Assembly: GCA_017161075.1 (NCBI GenBank)
Contig: CP046174.1
Location: 2,232,001-2,296,000, forward strand
Source: Erysipelotrichaceae bacterium 66202529
GTDB lineage: Bacteria > Bacillota_I > Bacilli_A > Erysipelotrichales > Erysipelotrichaceae
Direction: 5' to 3'
DNA length: 64,000 bases
In this document: positions 53,501 through 61,780 of the stretch, piece by piece
Numbering within the stretch: position 1 is the stretch's first letter
Layout: every line of letters begins with the position of its first letter
Translations under genes and position numbers: made by a program
Notes under the pieces: model-generated
The model's input: the letters and a program-made list of their open reading frames with translations, nothing else
Databases searched by the model: none
Told to the model about the DNA's origin: nothing

Positions 53501-54811
53501 TCACCTGCTTCTTTCTCTAGCCAGAATTCTCAATGTTGTACCGTTAAAGCCAAATGCTTCCCGCAATCTGTTTTCCAGATAACGCTTGTAGCTGAAATGC
53601 AGCAGCTCGGGATCATTCACAAACAGAACAAAGGTTGGCGGTGCCACTGACACCTGAGAGGCATAATAGATTTTCAGCCGCTGTCCCTTGTGTGTGGGCG
53701 GCGGTGTCATAAGCTGTGCATCCATAATGACCTCATTCAGCACGTTGGTCTGTATACGAAGCACGGAATAATCATGTACCTCGTCGATGACCGGTAAAAT
53801 GGTGTGGATCCGCTGCTTCTTTAAAGCGGATACAAACAGAATCGGTGCATAGGACAGATACAAGAACTGTGCCCGGATTTCCTTTTCAATCGTATGCATG
53901 GTCTGCTCGTCCTTTTCCACAGTATCCCACTTGTTATATACGATAATAACACCCTTGCCGGCCTCATGTGCATAGCCTGCGACATGCTTGTCCTGTTCAC
54001 GGATTCCTTTTTCTCCATCGATAACAACCAGAACAACATCGCTGCGCTCAATCGCACTCATCGCACGCAGCACGGAGTATTTTTCAATGCTTTCATATAC
54101 CTTGCCCCGTTTGCGGATTCCGGCGGTATCTATTACGACATATTCCTTGCCCTCACGCTTAAACGGCGTGTCTATGGCATCCCGTGTCGTTCCTTCAATA
54201 TTGGAAACAATGACACGCTCCTGGTTCAAAACCGCATTGACAAGAGAGCTTTTTCCTACATTTGGACGACCGATGACGCAGAATTTCGTCATTCCGTCGT
54301 ATTCGTCCTTTTCTTTTTTTGGCAGTGCATGAATAATGGCATCCAGAACATCCCCGATACCGATTCCATGCGCACCGGAAACAGCCAGCGGATCACCGAG
54401 ACCCAGACTGTAAAATTCATAGATTGCATCATTCTGTGCAAAATCATCCACCTTGTTCACTGCCAGAATCACAGGCTTTTTCGTACGATGCAGCAGGCGT
54501 GCGACATATTCATCATCGTGCGTCAAACCATCTTTGCCGCTGACGACAAACACAATGCAGTCAGCCTCATCGATTGCGATTTCCACCTGCATATTGATTT
54601 CCGTTTGAAAATCCTGGTTAGCCAGCTGAATTCCACCGGTATCAATTACGCGGAATTCCCTGGTCAGCCATTCAGCTTTTCCATAGATACGATCACGGGT
54701 TACTCCCGGCGTATCCTCTACAATACTTTTTCGTTCACCGATGATTCGGTTAAAAATCGTTGATTTGCCGACATTCGGGCGACCAACAATGGCTACAATT
54801 CCATTTATCAT
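53501..54811 (-). CDS. der: Ribosome biogenesis GTPase Der
   Basis: 436 aa with two G domains in tandem: GRPNVGKST at 10-18 and again near 183-191, each with DTxG and NKxD motifs, then a KH-like C-terminal domain (about 350-430). It helps assemble the 50S subunit. An in-frame TGA directly upstream rules out a longer form, so ATG 54811 is the start; its Shine-Dalgarno AGGAGGTGA is 25 nt away with a hairpin between (next entry). It follows cmk in the same operon. Confidence 0.96.
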   Translation of the reverse strand: MINGIVAIVGRPNVGKSTIFNRIIGERKSIVEDTPGVTRDRIYGKAEWLTREFRVIDTGGIQLANQDFQTEINMQVEIAIDEADCIVFVVSGKDGLTHDDEYVARLLHRTKKPVILAVNKVDDFAQNDAIYEFYSLGLGDPLAVSGAHGIGIGDVLDAIIHALPKKEKDEYDGMTKFCVIGRPNVGKSSLVNAVLNQERVIVSNIEGTTRDAIDTPFKREGKEYVVIDTAGIRKRGKVYESIEKYSVLRAMSAIERSDVVLVVIDGEKGIREQDKHVAGYAHEAGKGVIIVYNKWDTVEKDEQTMHTIEKEIRAQFLYLSYAPILFVSALKKQRIHTILPVIDEVHDYSVLRIQTNVLNEVIMDAQLMTPPPTHKGQRLKIYYASQVSVAPPTFVLFVNDPELLHFSYKRYLENRLREAFGFNGTTLRILARERSR

Positions 54812-54819
54812 ATTTGAAC

Positions 54820-54835
54820 TTCAGCTTGCGCTGAA
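54820..54835 (-). promoter_or_regulatory. GCAA-loop hairpin between the der ribosome site and start
   Basis: On the minus strand TTCAGC-GCAA-GCTGAA folds into a 6-bp stem with a GNRA tetraloop. It separates AGGAGGTGA (54845-54837) from ATG 54811. Removing its 16 nt from the 25-nt gap leaves 9 nt, a normal spacing, so the hairpin probably brings the two together. Confidence 0.7.
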
Positions 54836-54846
54836 TTCACCTCCTA

Positions 54847-55503
54847 TCATGAAAGGGTAGGAATATTCCTGCGTATTTCTTTTACAACCTCCTCGATACT
54901 CATATCGGACGTATCGATTTGAATTGCATCCTCCGCCTTACGCAGCGGCGAGGCTTCGCGGTTCATATCCTGATAGTCCCGCTGTTCTATATCACGGTAG
55001 ATTTCATCATAATCTGCTTTTACATTTTTTTCCAGATATTCCCTATATCTACGCTCAGCCCGTGCCTTTACACTTGCGACCATATAGATTTTCAGTTCTG
55101 CATCCGGAAGAACAACCGTGCCGATATCGCGTCCATCCATGATATAGCCCTTATCCTTTGCCATCTGCTGCTGTAAAGCAACCAGACGTTCTCTCACCTT
55201 AGGATGTGCAGAAACACTGCTCGCAAGCATGGAAATCTCATTTTCACGAATTTGTTTGGAAACATCCTCGCCGTTAATATATACAGCTCCTGCAGAATCG
55301 AAGCTGATTTTGATATCCTCCAGCATAGCGACCAAAGCGGCTTCATCGCCTGCAGCAATACCGCGCTTTTGAGAAGCAAGCGCCGTACAGCGATACATCG
55401 CTCCGGTATCCAAATGAGAATACCCCAGCTCCTTGGCTAATATTTTGGCAATCGTACTCTTTCCGGCCGCACTCGGGCCATCAATCGCGATATTTATTTT
55501 CAT
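54847..55503 (-). CDS. cmk: Cytidylate kinase
   Basis: 218 aa. It phosphorylates CMP and dCMP. The P-loop is DGPSAAGKST (7-16), with GHLDTGAMYR-like SHLDTGAMYRCTAL and GRDIGTVVLPDAELKIYM. ATG 55503 is chosen after GCAGGAGG; the earlier ATG would add 18 residues overlapping the upstream gene. Order: unknown tail-anchored protein, cmk, der, gpsA. Confidence 0.95.
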   Translation of the reverse strand: MKINIAIDGPSAAGKSTIAKILAKELGYSHLDTGAMYRCTALASQKRGIAAGDEAALVAMLEDIKISFDSAGAVYINGEDVSKQIRENEISMLASSVSAHPKVRERLVALQQQMAKDKGYIMDGRDIGTVVLPDAELKIYMVASVKARAERRYREYLEKNVKADYDEIYRDIEQRDYQDMNREASPLRKAEDAIQIDTSDMSIEEVVKEIRRNIPTLS

Positions 55504-55504
55504 T

Positions 55505-56485
55505 TTAGATTCCTCCTGCTTTCCATAATGAATAGGCAATAAAGCCAATAATGACAAGCAGCACCAGAATCAAAAAGCATAATACGAAATTCAACAGCTT
55601 ATTCGTCTTTTCCACACCGTCAGAAAGATCAGTCAGCTCATCCTCATATTCATCCATCTGTACACGGAGCTGTTGTGTTTCCTCTAACAGCTTCTTATGT
55701 AAGACAGCCTGCTGCGGCGCATCCTTTTTCACAGCTGCAGGGGCTTCCTCCTCATCCACAGCATCCTCCATCATCACCGGCTGAATAACCTTTTTTGCGT
55801 TACGTACAGGAGGCTGTTCCTTTTGGATTTCCTGTACTTCCTTCGCTTCGGTTGTCTGCTGCGGCGCAAAGGCTTCAACGATTGGCTCCTCCTGTACACT
55901 TGCATACTTCGCATAGGATGTGTCTGTCGTTTCCTCCGTATATGCAGGAACCTGCGTGTCTGTTTCTTCTTCTGCCGGTGCAGCTGCCATTACAGGGGCT
56001 TCCTCCTCCTTTAGAAGATTCTGTACCTGCATTGCGATATCGTCCCGGCTCAGAATGGTTTTCTTTGGTTCTTCCGCTTCCGGCTCTTCCTGGATTTCCT
56101 GTATGTAATGCGAACGCTTCGCCCGATTTGCGGCATTCAGCTGATACAGAATATCAGCCTGCGTATTATCGCTTTCTCTGGTACCCTTGCGTATATTATA
56201 TTCCCGCACTTCCTTAATGAAATCATCCAGATATTCATTGGTAAAGGTATCATCCACAGGCGGACGCTCGATCGAATCCTGTTCTTTCTTTTCCCGTACA
56301 GGAGTATATTCTTCATCACTGCTGATATTGACCCTTTTAAAAATAGACGAGTCAAATTTCTTCAGCGTTTCCTCCTGCTCCTGCACGACGCCTTCCTCTG
56401 TGTGCAGGGTTTTATCTATATTATTATCAGTTTCAATGGATTTTCTCAATTCCGCATATTTTTTCACTCTTGATAGCTTTTCCAT
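55505..56485 (-). CDS. Unknown acidic protein with C-terminal membrane anchor
   Basis: 326 aa, not recognised. The N-terminus has a conserved-looking short block (EKLSRVKKYAELRKSIE, 2-18) and a second (YLDDFIKEVREYNIRKG, about 87-103). The middle (120-270) is long, Glu/Ala/Pro/Gln-rich and probably disordered; a coiled coil (about 270-296) leads to one membrane segment (about 300-322) and a four-residue tail. So the bulk should face the cytoplasm. GGGAGG precedes ATG 56485. It is first in the cmk-der-gpsA operon. A scaffold role at the membrane is possible but only a guess. Confidence 0.75.
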   Translation of the reverse strand: MEKLSRVKKYAELRKSIETDNNIDKTLHTEEGVVQEQEETLKKFDSSIFKRVNISSDEEYTPVREKKEQDSIERPPVDDTFTNEYLDDFIKEVREYNIRKGTRESDNTQADILYQLNAANRAKRSHYIQEIQEEPEAEEPKKTILSRDDIAMQVQNLLKEEEAPVMAAAPAEEETDTQVPAYTEETTDTSYAKYASVQEEPIVEAFAPQQTTEAKEVQEIQKEQPPVRNAKKVIQPVMMEDAVDEEEAPAAVKKDAPQQAVLHKKLLEETQQLRVQMDEYEDELTDLSDGVEKTNKLLNFVLCFLILVLLVIIGFIAYSLWKAGGI

Positions 56486-56510
56486 CTGATTACCTCCCAA
56501 TCTAACAACC

Positions 56511-56519
56511 ATTATAACA
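56511..56519 (-). promoter_or_regulatory. Extended -10 promoter of the cmk-der-gpsA operon
   Basis: TGTTATAAT on the minus strand (TG-n-TATAAT), 26 bp before the first start codon; no clear -35. Confidence 0.55.
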
Positions 56520-56585
56520 AAAATAAAGGTTCTTGGATATGCATATTCTTTAAGAAATCATACTTTTTAAGCCGTTTCACAAAAG

Positions 56586-56607
56586 AAAAGCTGCACTGGC
56601 AGCTTTT
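56586..56607 (-). terminator. Terminator of efp
   Basis: AAAAGCTGC / GCAGCTTTT on the minus strand, overlapping the stop codon, then CTTTTG. Confidence 0.7.
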
Positions 56608-57170
56608 TAGTCTTTTGCTCTTCCGGAATATTTTCCATCCGATGTGTTTACAAGCACCATTTCATCCTGATTGATGAACAGCGGCACCTTGATTTCCAGG
56701 CCGGATTCCAGGGTTGCATTCTTGCTGGCGGAGGTAGCTGTATCACCCTTGACAGCAGGCTCGCATTCCACGATCTGCAGCGCCACCTTGTCCGGCAGAA
56801 TTACACCGAGAATCTCACTTTCAAACATGGAGATATTGACGTTATCGTTTGGCTTCATGAAGTTCATTTCCCATTTCAGACGATCCTTTGGGATTTCAAT
56901 CTGTTCATAGGTTTCATTGTCCATGAATACCAGAGCATCATCCGTATCATACAGATACTGCATTTCCTTTTTTTCGATATGAGCAGGTGTGATTTTATCT
57001 CCACCGCCCCATGATAATTCTACATTGGATCCCGTTCTCAGGTTTCTGACCTTAGCCTTTACCACCATTGCAGAACGAGCTGTTTTATTCTGACTCTGTT
57101 CCAGCACAACGAAGATTTCTCCATCCTGCTGAATTGTCATACCAGGTTTTAAATCATTGGAACTGATCAT
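56607..57170 (-). CDS. efp: Elongation factor P
   Basis: 187 aa, three beta-barrel domains; it relieves ribosome stalling at proline runs. The N-terminal domain I loop reads QNKTARSAMVVKAKVRNL, so the tip residue that is Lys in most EF-P proteins (Lys32 in Bacillus, Lys34 in E. coli) is Arg32 here. Domains II and III (MQYLYDTDDALVFMDNETYEQIEI and LEIKVPLFINQDEMVLVNTSDGKYSGRAKD) are standard. No modification enzyme gene is nearby. It has a clear promoter 45-70 bp upstream. Confidence 0.95.
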   Translation of the reverse strand: MISSNDLKPGMTIQQDGEIFVVLEQSQNKTARSAMVVKAKVRNLRTGSNVELSWGGGDKITPAHIEKKEMQYLYDTDDALVFMDNETYEQIEIPKDRLKWEMNFMKPNDNVNISMFESEILGVILPDKVALQIVECEPAVKGDTATSASKNATLESGLEIKVPLFINQDEMVLVNTSDGKYSGRAKD

Positions 57171-57213
57171 ACGATATTCACCTTTCCTTTATTATTTTTT
57201 TATGTCCTATTCT

Positions 57214-57241
57214 ATTTTATAGGATTTAACGCATTTGTCAA
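57214..57241 (-). promoter_or_regulatory. Promoter of efp
   Basis: On the minus strand TTGACA (57241-57236), 16 bp, TAAAAT (57219-57214). Confidence 0.75.
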
Positions 57242-57251
57242 ATTTTTTATG

Positions 57252-57284
57252 AAAAAAAGTCTGATTTTTTTCACATCAGGCTTT
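57252..57284 (-). terminator. Terminator of the comG operon
   Basis: AAAGCCTGAT pairs with ATCAGACTTT on the minus strand with one mismatch, then seven T residues; it overlaps the end of the last gene. Confidence 0.7.
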
Positions 57285-57600
57285 TGAAACGAATACTGTC
57301 CGCATATAGCATCAGGGATAAAAAGACCGCAAGATACAAATACCAGAAGGTTGCCAGGTCAAACAGCTCCTGCCTTACTTCATAGCAGCCAAGAAAGACA
57401 ACAACGAAACCAAGGGCTATGAGGAAATCTCTGACTTCCAGTGCCCTGCAATTTGCACTTCGGTAAAACAGCCGGGCAGGCAGGAGCAATACAGCATACA
57501 GCGGTACCAGCAGATAGGCTGATTCATTTACAATCAGCAGCAGATTGCCAAGGCCTGCAAATGCCAGAAACATAAGGGTACTCAATAGGATTGTCAGCAT
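57271..57600 (-). CDS. Unknown small membrane protein at the end of the comG operon
   Basis: 109 aa with about four hydrophobic segments (2-22, 25-44, 58-76, 80-102) and few charged residues. I do not recognise the family. AAGAGGTGG precedes the ATG, 17 nt after the comGG stop, and no terminator lies between, so it is the eighth gene of the competence operon by position. A role in pseudopilus assembly is only suggested by that. Confidence 0.7.
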   Translation of the reverse strand: MLTILLSTLMFLAFAGLGNLLLIVNESAYLLVPLYAVLLLPARLFYRSANCRALEVRDFLIALGFVVVFLGCYEVRQELFDLATFWYLYLAVFLSLMLYADSIRFKSLM

Positions 57601-57617
57601 GTAAAACCACCTCTTTC

Positions 57618-58052
57618 CTAGTCTGGTTCATCAGAGCCTAAATATACAACATCCAGTATGCTTCCATCCTCGCTGTCAAAGACCACCCGCATATGTACCT
57701 GCCCCTTGGGATGAGTGTAAGCAACATCGATTTGATTTTCGTGCCTTGTAAACTGAAAGACGGCATTGCGAAACAGCTGTTCCCATTGTGTTGGCAGCTT
57801 TTTTGCTTCCTGTATATCCTCCTCCTGCTCCAACTCCTCCGTGCTTATCTCTTTTTCCGCCTCCTGCTCTTGCTGCAGCTTATCCAGATACCTGCTGCAG
57901 GAGCGAATGGCGTACAGATCATAGCTTTCCTGCAGCTCATGCACACTGGAAAAGGCCGCAACGCGCTGCAGGAAGAAAGCTAAAAAGCATAAAAAGATCA
58001 AGAGAAGCAGCAGGGCATACAGGCTGATAAAGCCCTTATTATTCACATGCAA
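57618..58052 (-). CDS. comGG: ComGG-like minor pseudopilin
   Basis: 144 aa from TTG 58052, which is 6 nt after AGGAGG. The N-terminus has KG followed by FISLYALLLLLIFLCFLAFF, a prepilin-type cleavage site and hydrophobic stalk, but Tyr stands where Glu+5 is usual. Then comes a Glu-rich helical part and a C-terminal beta part. Seventh place in the comG order and size support ComGG, a poorly conserved minor pseudopilin. It overlaps the end of comGF. Confidence 0.7.
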   Translation of the reverse strand: MHVNNKGFISLYALLLLLIFLCFLAFFLQRVAAFSSVHELQESYDLYAIRSCSRYLDKLQQEQEAEKEISTEELEQEEDIQEAKKLPTQWEQLFRNAVFQFTRHENQIDVAYTHPKGQVHMRVVFDSEDGSILDVVYLGSDEPD

Positions 58053-58452
58053 GCAGCGCCTCCTGGCGGTGCTTGTTCCGTGTCCATATAACATACATGC
58101 ATTCCTTTCGCTTTTGAAACTGCAGGCTGTCCACATCCTGTAAGAAAATCTCATACCCATCCTTTCGTACCAGACGCCTTCGATCAAAAACCAGACGCTG
58201 CTCTTTTTTACGGTATGTAAAGAGAAGTGCCTCCTCCTGTATGGACAGTGCTCTGCTTTGTACCAGCAGAACGCGCAGCTGTGCTATGGCAATACGGTCC
58301 TCATTGTAATACAGCGGTTTCTGCAGGCGCTGCAGGGTGGAAGCAAGGGGAACCAGAAGCAGACAGGAAATGCCGACACAGCTGAAGGCCACAAGCACCT
58401 CCACCAGGGTGAAGCCTTGCTTATTCCTGATAGACTTCTTCCACTGCATCAT
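58039..58452 (-). CDS. comGF: ComGF-like minor pseudopilin
   Basis: 137 aa. The prepilin site is KQG then FTLVEVLVAFSCVGISCLLLVPL, with Glu at +5. I chose ATG 58452, 7 nt after AGGGGAG; the start is inside the end of comGE. The C-terminal half (LVFDRRRLVRKDGYEIFLQDVDSLQF) resembles ComGF proteins. It should be cut by a prepilin peptidase (not in the window) and join the DNA-uptake pseudopilus. Confidence 0.78.
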   Translation of the reverse strand: MMQWKKSIRNKQGFTLVEVLVAFSCVGISCLLLVPLASTLQRLQKPLYYNEDRIAIAQLRVLLVQSRALSIQEEALLFTYRKKEQRLVFDRRRLVRKDGYEIFLQDVDSLQFQKRKECMYVIWTRNKHRQEALLACE

Positions 58453-58585
58453 TTTCAAACTCCCCTGCATTCTGTTCCATCGTATGAGTCATCAGCGCAC
58501 ACTGCAGGCAGATCAATGCCAGTATACCGAGAATCATCAACAGAAAGAGTGCTTCACTCAGCACAATTCCGCGTCTATCGTACAT
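58421..58585 (-). CDS. comGE: ComGE-like minor pseudopilin
   Basis: 54 aa, shorter than the Bacillus protein of about 115 aa. RRG then IVLSEALFLLMILGILALICLQ is a prepilin site with Glu at +5. ATG 58585 overlaps comGD by 11 nt; frames upstream are out of context. Calling it ComGE rests on position; with so little beyond the stalk it may act only as a membrane part of the pseudopilus. Confidence 0.65.
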   Translation of the reverse strand: MYDRRGIVLSEALFLLMILGILALICLQCALMTHTMEQNAGEFENDAVEEVYQE

Positions 58586-58982
58586 CGAGACGCCCACTTC
58601 CCAGCTGTGCCACCAGTTGTATCGAGGAGGAGGCATTGCGGCAGTGCAGTGTAAATGCCTGGGATATCGTGCCGTGTGGGGTGTAGTGAAAGCGAAGCGT
58701 ATCACAGCTTGTGGTTTTCTGCAGGGGATATTGTTTATCATCCTTATACACATTGCTGCCGCGAAGCTGTATCGTAACATTTTTATGAAGCTTCATCGCC
58801 TCTGCCTGCGCCTGTATACAGAGCTCTCGTATCTGCTGAGCATCCATACGCAAAAGGATTCCCTGCTGTCGGTTTAACAGCGGTGTCACCAGTAGGATAA
58901 CGGATAGCAAAAGCAAAACAAGCAGCATTTCCACCAGCGTGAACCCCCTATCGCACAGCTGCCTGTCCATTGCTGATTTCAA
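58575..58982 (-). CDS. comGD: ComGD-like minor pseudopilin
   Basis: 135 aa from TTG 58982, which is 6 nt after GGAG; ATG 58994 and ATG 58970 are in frame but lack a ribosome site. The prepilin site is DRG then FTLVEMLLVLLLLSVILLV, followed by a GspH-like C-terminal domain. It overlaps the end of comGC by 35 nt. The choice of start is uncertain. Confidence 0.78.
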   Translation of the reverse strand: MKSAMDRQLCDRGFTLVEMLLVLLLLSVILLVTPLLNRQQGILLRMDAQQIRELCIQAQAEAMKLHKNVTIQLRGSNVYKDDKQYPLQKTTSCDTLRFHYTPHGTISQAFTLHCRNASSSIQLVAQLGSGRLDVR

Positions 58983-59247
58983 TTGTATCTCCATTCGGAC
59001 AGCGGCGCTGTGTCTCCTTCAAATATCCCCTGCTGATTAAATCAGACATGCTTTTGGGCGGGCTCAGATTTTCCACCTCATACAGTACAATTTGCGCGTT
59101 GGCAACCTCAATCAATGCCTCACAGCCCTTACTGCGAATGATTTTTTCCTTCTGCTGGATGTTTGGCAGAGTCAGCAGAAATATAAGTGCGATGATGGAC
59201 AATACGATCATCATTTCCAGAATGGTAAAGCCCTTGTTATTTTTCAT
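58948..59247 (-). CDS. comGC: Major competence pseudopilin ComGC
   Basis: 99 aa, close to the 98 aa of Bacillus ComGC. KNNKG then FTILEMMIVLSIIALIFLLTLPN gives the cleavage site and stalk; the rest (CEALIEVANAQIVLYEVENL, CPNGDTIEI) is typical, including a Cys pair likely to form the fold's disulfide. GAAAGGAG precedes the ATG. It is the main subunit of the pseudopilus that brings DNA to the cell surface. Confidence 0.9.
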   Translation of the reverse strand: MKNNKGFTILEMMIVLSIIALIFLLTLPNIQQKEKIIRSKGCEALIEVANAQIVLYEVENLSPPKSMSDLISRGYLKETQRRCPNGDTIEISNGQAAVR

Positions 59248-59258
59248 AAAGCTCCTTT

Positions 59259-60215
59259 CTACAGCTGTTCCAGCATGGATAGCGGAATCAGCATGATTTG
59301 ATAAACAAGTAAAACAACTACGCCTACAAAGCCATAGGCAATGCATTGTACAATGACCGCAAAGCGCTTCAGCAGCCGCTCCCAGGCTCTTTCCTGCTGC
59401 TGCAGTCCACTTTGCAGCATAGTGCACAAAGAGCCGGTAGAGCTGCCAATGCGAAAGGACGTTTTGAAGGTGTCATTCAACAGCGGCTCCTGCTCGATGA
59501 CACACAGCATATCCTCCCCATTCTGCAGCCGCAGCATCAAGTGCCTGTGCAATTCACAAAACAGCGTTTCCTTGCAAAGCTGTTCCAGATACTGCAGGGC
59601 AATTCTGGTCGGAATCCCCTGCTTGAGCAGCTCGATCATATATCCGCTAAACAGATAGGATTCCACATGGGACGCCAGTGCACACAGATGCTTGTTCCTT
59701 AGAATCAGGGCATTGCGTATCCTTGGCTTATGCTTCAGATACAACAGCAGTATGGCGAAGCAGACACTGCACAGCGCAAGCATGCGGCAGCCGTTTTGTA
59801 AGAGTGCGACGCCAAACAGCAGTCCCCCAAAATCTTCTCCCTGTTCAAAGCTTTGCAGCATCTGGGGAATGATCGATGTAGTGAAAACCAGCAGCATCAC
59901 ATACGCAAACAGAAAAATCGCAAAGGGATAGGCTGTCTTTTTCAGAAATTTGGAAAGTAATGTATGTTCGAAATCATACAGACACAGGGCACTTTCTATT
60001 GCCTTGCTCAAGGAGGTGATCTGCAAAAAGAAGCTGAGATGCTCATAAAAGCGCCCGCTTCCCTGCCTGCTTAAAATTTCTTCTATACTGCAGCCCTGCT
60101 CCAGCTCTTTTCTTATTTGTGTGCTATCCTTGCCAAGCAGCTGCAACGCTTCCAGATACGGATAGCCGTTGAGCAGCAGATCATGCAAATAACGCCAGTC
60201 GTCATTGCGCATACG
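59259..60215 (-). CDS. comGB: Competence pseudopilus membrane protein ComGB
   Basis: 318 aa type II secretion F-like protein (Bacillus ComGB is 323 aa). Three hydrophobic segments (about 100-125, 150-175, 290-315) flank two helical T2SF repeats (HDLLLNGYPYLEALQLL; IELLKQGIPTRIALQYL). ATG 60215 overlaps the comGA end by 14 nt and lacks a clear ribosome site, so it probably depends on coupling. A longer frame upstream lies wholly inside comGA. Confidence 0.85.
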   Translation of the reverse strand, partial: RMRNDDWRYLHDLLLNGYPYLEALQLLGKDSTQIRKELEQGCSIEEILSRQGSGRFYEHLSFFLQITSLSKAIESALCLYDFEHTLLSKFLKKTAYPFAIFLFAYVMLLVFTTSIIPQMLQSFEQGEDFGGLLFGVALLQNGCRMLALCSVCFAILLLYLKHKPRIRNALILRNKHLCALASHVESYLFSGYMIELLKQGIPTRIALQYLEQLCKETLFCELHRHLMLRLQNGEDMLCVIEQEPLLNDTFKTSFRIGSSTGSLCTMLQSGLQQQERAWERLLKRFAVIVQCIAYGFVGVVVLLVYQIMLIPLSMLEQL

Positions 60216-61197
60216 GAAGGTCGATGACGGCTTCCTTCTGTGAAATGATTCCTTTTGAAACAGCAGCTTGAATTTCTTCAAAGATATCGTGATGCTCCTT
60301 AGGCACCTGTCCTTCATGGAAATAGGCATCCAGCTCTCTTTGTTCCAGAATTTCATAAATACACACCCTTTCATCCGTGCCGTTCTTCTTGTACAGACGC
60401 TGTGCACATACAGCACTCAATGTATGGTACAGCTCCTCATTGTGCAATCCAAACTCATTTAGTCGCTTGATTGCTTCCGTGCAGCATTTCGCATGAATCG
60501 TCGTAAAAATCAAATGGCCGCTCAATGCACAGCGCAGCAGCATGCGTGCAGTAACGGGATCACGTATTTCACCAATCATGATGACATCGGGATCATGACG
60601 CAGCAGTTCCTTGATTCCTTCTTCATAGGTAAAGCCTCCTGCTTCATTGATCTGAAGCTGCAGATAGCTGTCATCGAAGATTTCGATTGGATCCTCCAAA
60701 GAAACGACATGCAGCTTATTTTCCAAAGCAATCCGCTTTAAAATCGCATGCAAGGTCGTTGTCTTCCCACTGCCTGTAGGCCCGCTGAGGACAATCATTC
60801 CGCTTCTTGTTCTTGTCCAGTTCAAAAAGCTGTCTGTCTGTTTCTGGTTCATGCTCAGCTCCTCAAGCCGGATTTCTTCATGATTGTTCAGCACACGCAG
60901 AACTGCCGTCTGTTTTTCCAGCGTCGGCAGCAGCGAGAAACGAAAATACAACAGATTTCCGCGAAATTCGTATTGAAAATTACCACTCTGCGGCTGTAGG
61001 GTATTTCCAAGATCCAGATTGCTGATATACTTCAGATAACAGAACAGACCCTCATCAAATGCCCCGTTTTGAATGGTTTCCAGACCATTCCATCCGCGCA
61101 CCTGTACATGCAGCTTATGATGCATCAGCGTCAGATGCACATCCGTCACTCGTTTGCGCTCCACCATGTGCAGCATCTGTTCAAGCTTTTCCTTCAT
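60202..61197 (-). CDS. comGA: Competence assembly ATPase ComGA
   Basis: 331 aa GspE/PilB-type ATPase that drives pseudopilus extension. Walker A GPTGSGKTTTLHA, Asp box VVSLEDPIE, Walker B DPDVIMIGEIRD and the His box HLIFTTIHAK are complete. ATG 61197 is chosen after GAAGGTGAG. It leads an eight-gene operon in which almost every junction overlaps. Regulation is not clear: a 10-bp palindrome GTTTTAAAAC lies about 33 bp upstream, but no good -35/-10 pair was found. Confidence 0.93.
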   Translation of the reverse strand: MKEKLEQMLHMVERKRVTDVHLTLMHHKLHVQVRGWNGLETIQNGAFDEGLFCYLKYISNLDLGNTLQPQSGNFQYEFRGNLLYFRFSLLPTLEKQTAVLRVLNNHEEIRLEELSMNQKQTDSFLNWTRTRSGMIVLSGPTGSGKTTTLHAILKRIALENKLHVVSLEDPIEIFDDSYLQLQINEAGGFTYEEGIKELLRHDPDVIMIGEIRDPVTARMLLRCALSGHLIFTTIHAKCCTEAIKRLNEFGLHNEELYHTLSAVCAQRLYKKNGTDERVCIYEILEQRELDAYFHEGQVPKEHHDIFEEIQAAVSKGIISQKEAVIDLPYAQ

Positions 61198-61273
61198 ACT
61201 CTCACCTTCTTTCTTTATACATACTTCTATACGTTTTAAAACACCCAAAATCCTAAAATATCCCGAAAAAAGT

Positions 61274-61300
61274 AAAAAAAAACGGAAATATATCCGTTTT
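61274..61300 (-). terminator. Terminator upstream of the comG operon (GNAT gene)
   Basis: AAAACGGA / TCCGTTTT perfect stem followed by a long T-run on the minus strand, 14 nt after the GNAT stop. Confidence 0.9.
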
Positions 61301-61313
61301 CATTAAAAATGTA

Positions 61314-61778
61314 TCATTTTAACTTCTTTTTCATTGTTTTTACTGCGGTTTTATAGCCATGCTTTTCATAAAGCTTTTGCGCACTGCGGTTTTCCTGCAA
61401 TACGTTTAATTCTACATATTCCAGCTCGCGTACCCTGGCCCAGTGCTCAACCTCCTGTAACAGCCGATTACCGATTCCAAGTCCTCTGGCTTCCCTGCTG
61501 ACAACAAGATCCATTAAGGTGGCATAGGCATGCGGAATCACATAGGAATCCGCCGGAGTCAGCTGCTTCATCACCAGTGCCAATCCGAAAATACAGGAAT
61601 TTTCCATAGCCAGCAGAATATCACAATCCGGAAGCCGGATCATGGTCTTTAAAAATTCCTCATCCTGCATTCCTCTGCAGTAACTGAAGGGCTGCAGCCG
61701 CGCCATGTCCGCATATAAAACCTCATACAGTCTCAGAATTTCCTGTATATGAGACTGCGTCGCCGTAATGATGGTCAT
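61314..61778 (-). CDS. GNAT family N-acetyltransferase
   Basis: 154 aa. The acetyl-CoA motif reads VVSREARGLGIGNRLLQEVE (about 96-115), with NVLQENRSAQKLYEKHGYK near the end. The acceptor substrate is unknown. The ATG is 2 nt after the stop of the MBL gene, so the two are co-translated. It ends at a strong terminator that separates it from comG. Confidence 0.88.
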   Translation of the reverse strand: MTIITATQSHIQEILRLYEVLYADMARLQPFSYCRGMQDEEFLKTMIRLPDCDILLAMENSCIFGLALVMKQLTPADSYVIPHAYATLMDLVVSREARGLGIGNRLLQEVEHWARVRELEYVELNVLQENRSAQKLYEKHGYKTAVKTMKKKLK

Positions 61779-61780
61779 AA

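Noticed and set aside
53894..54763. 289-codon open frame on the plus strand
   Set aside because: Antisense to der; a by-product of codon bias.
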